Positions 63,545 through 64,000 of a stretch of 64,000 bases of DNA are shown in pieces. The DNA is taken from the NCBI GenBank assembly GCA_021292165.1, contig CM037877.1:218529350-218593349 (forward strand). The letters are read 5' to 3'. Within the stretch, counting starts at the first letter, position 1, and each line of letters begins with the position of its first letter. The notes beneath the pieces are model-generated. The model was not told the origin of the DNA and ran no database searches. It saw only the letters and a list, made by a program, of their open reading frames with translations. The translations under genes and the position numbers were made by a program. This DNA is from Shinisaurus crocodilurus (lineage: Eukaryota; Chordata; Lepidosauria; Squamata; Shinisauridae).

Positions 63545-64000
63545 GTCTTGACTTGATTCTCTCAGGGCCTTGCCCTTGGTCTATACACTGGATTTAGCAC
63601 TGAACCACAGAGGAACCACACACACCGTGTGGGGTAAAACCAGGAAAGTTTATTTAAGGTAAATAGATTACAATAAAAGGTGGGGAATGAGGGAAGAGGG
63701 AGAAAGGTGGGGAGACACTTTGGTACATACATTAGAGCTACAAAATAACAAAAACTAGTTCCTTTACCATATAAATACCTACTCTTACTCTTCTTTGCCT
63801 AGGGGTTAGTCTTCTCAGGGTTTGCCTTAGCAAAACCCTCCTGTGCGAAGCGTGCAGACAGCAACAAAAGCCACAGCAGCAGTATAGATTCTTTCCCCCC
63901 CCCCACCCCTCCTTTCAGTAGCCCAGGTGTCTTTAGCCAATCAGGATGAACTTCATCTGGGCCAGGCAGGGGAGGGATGGCTCTTTGCCACATTTGCATG
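63545..64000 (-). mobile_element. LTR-like sequence, antisense, runs off the window
   Basis: On the minus strand a promoter-like GTATTTATATGG (63767-63778) is followed by AAATAAACTTTCCTGG (63640-63655), a polyadenylation signal with GT-rich sequence after it. No primer binding site or internal region is visible. Confidence 0.4.

Overview
The window is vertebrate nuclear DNA, almost certainly from a squamate reptile (a lizard). It has split genes with GT-AG introns. Its repeat set is squamate-like: tRNA-derived Sauria-type SINEs, CR1 and L2 LINEs, a DIRS-type retroelement, 5S-rRNA-derived SINEs, and many palindromic or TcMar/hAT-type MITEs. No true rRNA, tRNA or CRISPR locus is present.

Two host genes lie head to tail on the plus strand. 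The first is the 3' part of CAPZA1 (F-actin capping protein alpha-1). Seven coding exons run from 759 to 17867 and correspond to exons 4-10 of the usual ten; they are followed by a 3' UTR with an AATAAA at 18743. After about 7 kb of repeat-filled intergenic DNA comes the complete coding region of MOV10 (SF1 RNA helicase), from 26100 to 60461. It has 22 coding exons, all in phase, encoding about 991 residues. CAPZA1 next to MOV10 matches the known amniote order on human 1p13, which supports both calls. I see no coding link between the genes: one caps actin filament barbed ends, the other remodels RNP and represses retroelements.

Layout. 1-18770: CAPZA1, with an APE-type LINE in the 4244-8967 intron and a DIRS relic followed by a palindromic MITE in the 9047-14523 intron. 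18771-25870: intergenic, with a CR1 interrupted by a Tigger-like MITE, a Sauria SINE and a second Tigger-like MITE. 25870-61125: MOV10. Its intron 1 (11 kb) holds a 5S-derived SINE, two Sauria SINEs, a long hairpin, an L2 with an unbroken RT frame, and an LTR-like element. Later introns hold more L2, a hAT-type element with a perfect 8-bp target duplication and L1-derived interior, and a TcMar MITE with perfect 27-bp TIRs. 61125-64000: intergenic, with an internally deleted L2 split by an antisense CR1 end, and an antisense LTR-like sequence.

The most interesting non-gene signal is a recurrent composite SINE (four copies) with a 5S rRNA-derived head and a CR1-like 3' tail. In the genes, the most interesting detail is a DESG in place of the DEAG Walker B box of mammalian MOV10. 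All identifications come from reading the sequence and from family knowledge; no database search was run.
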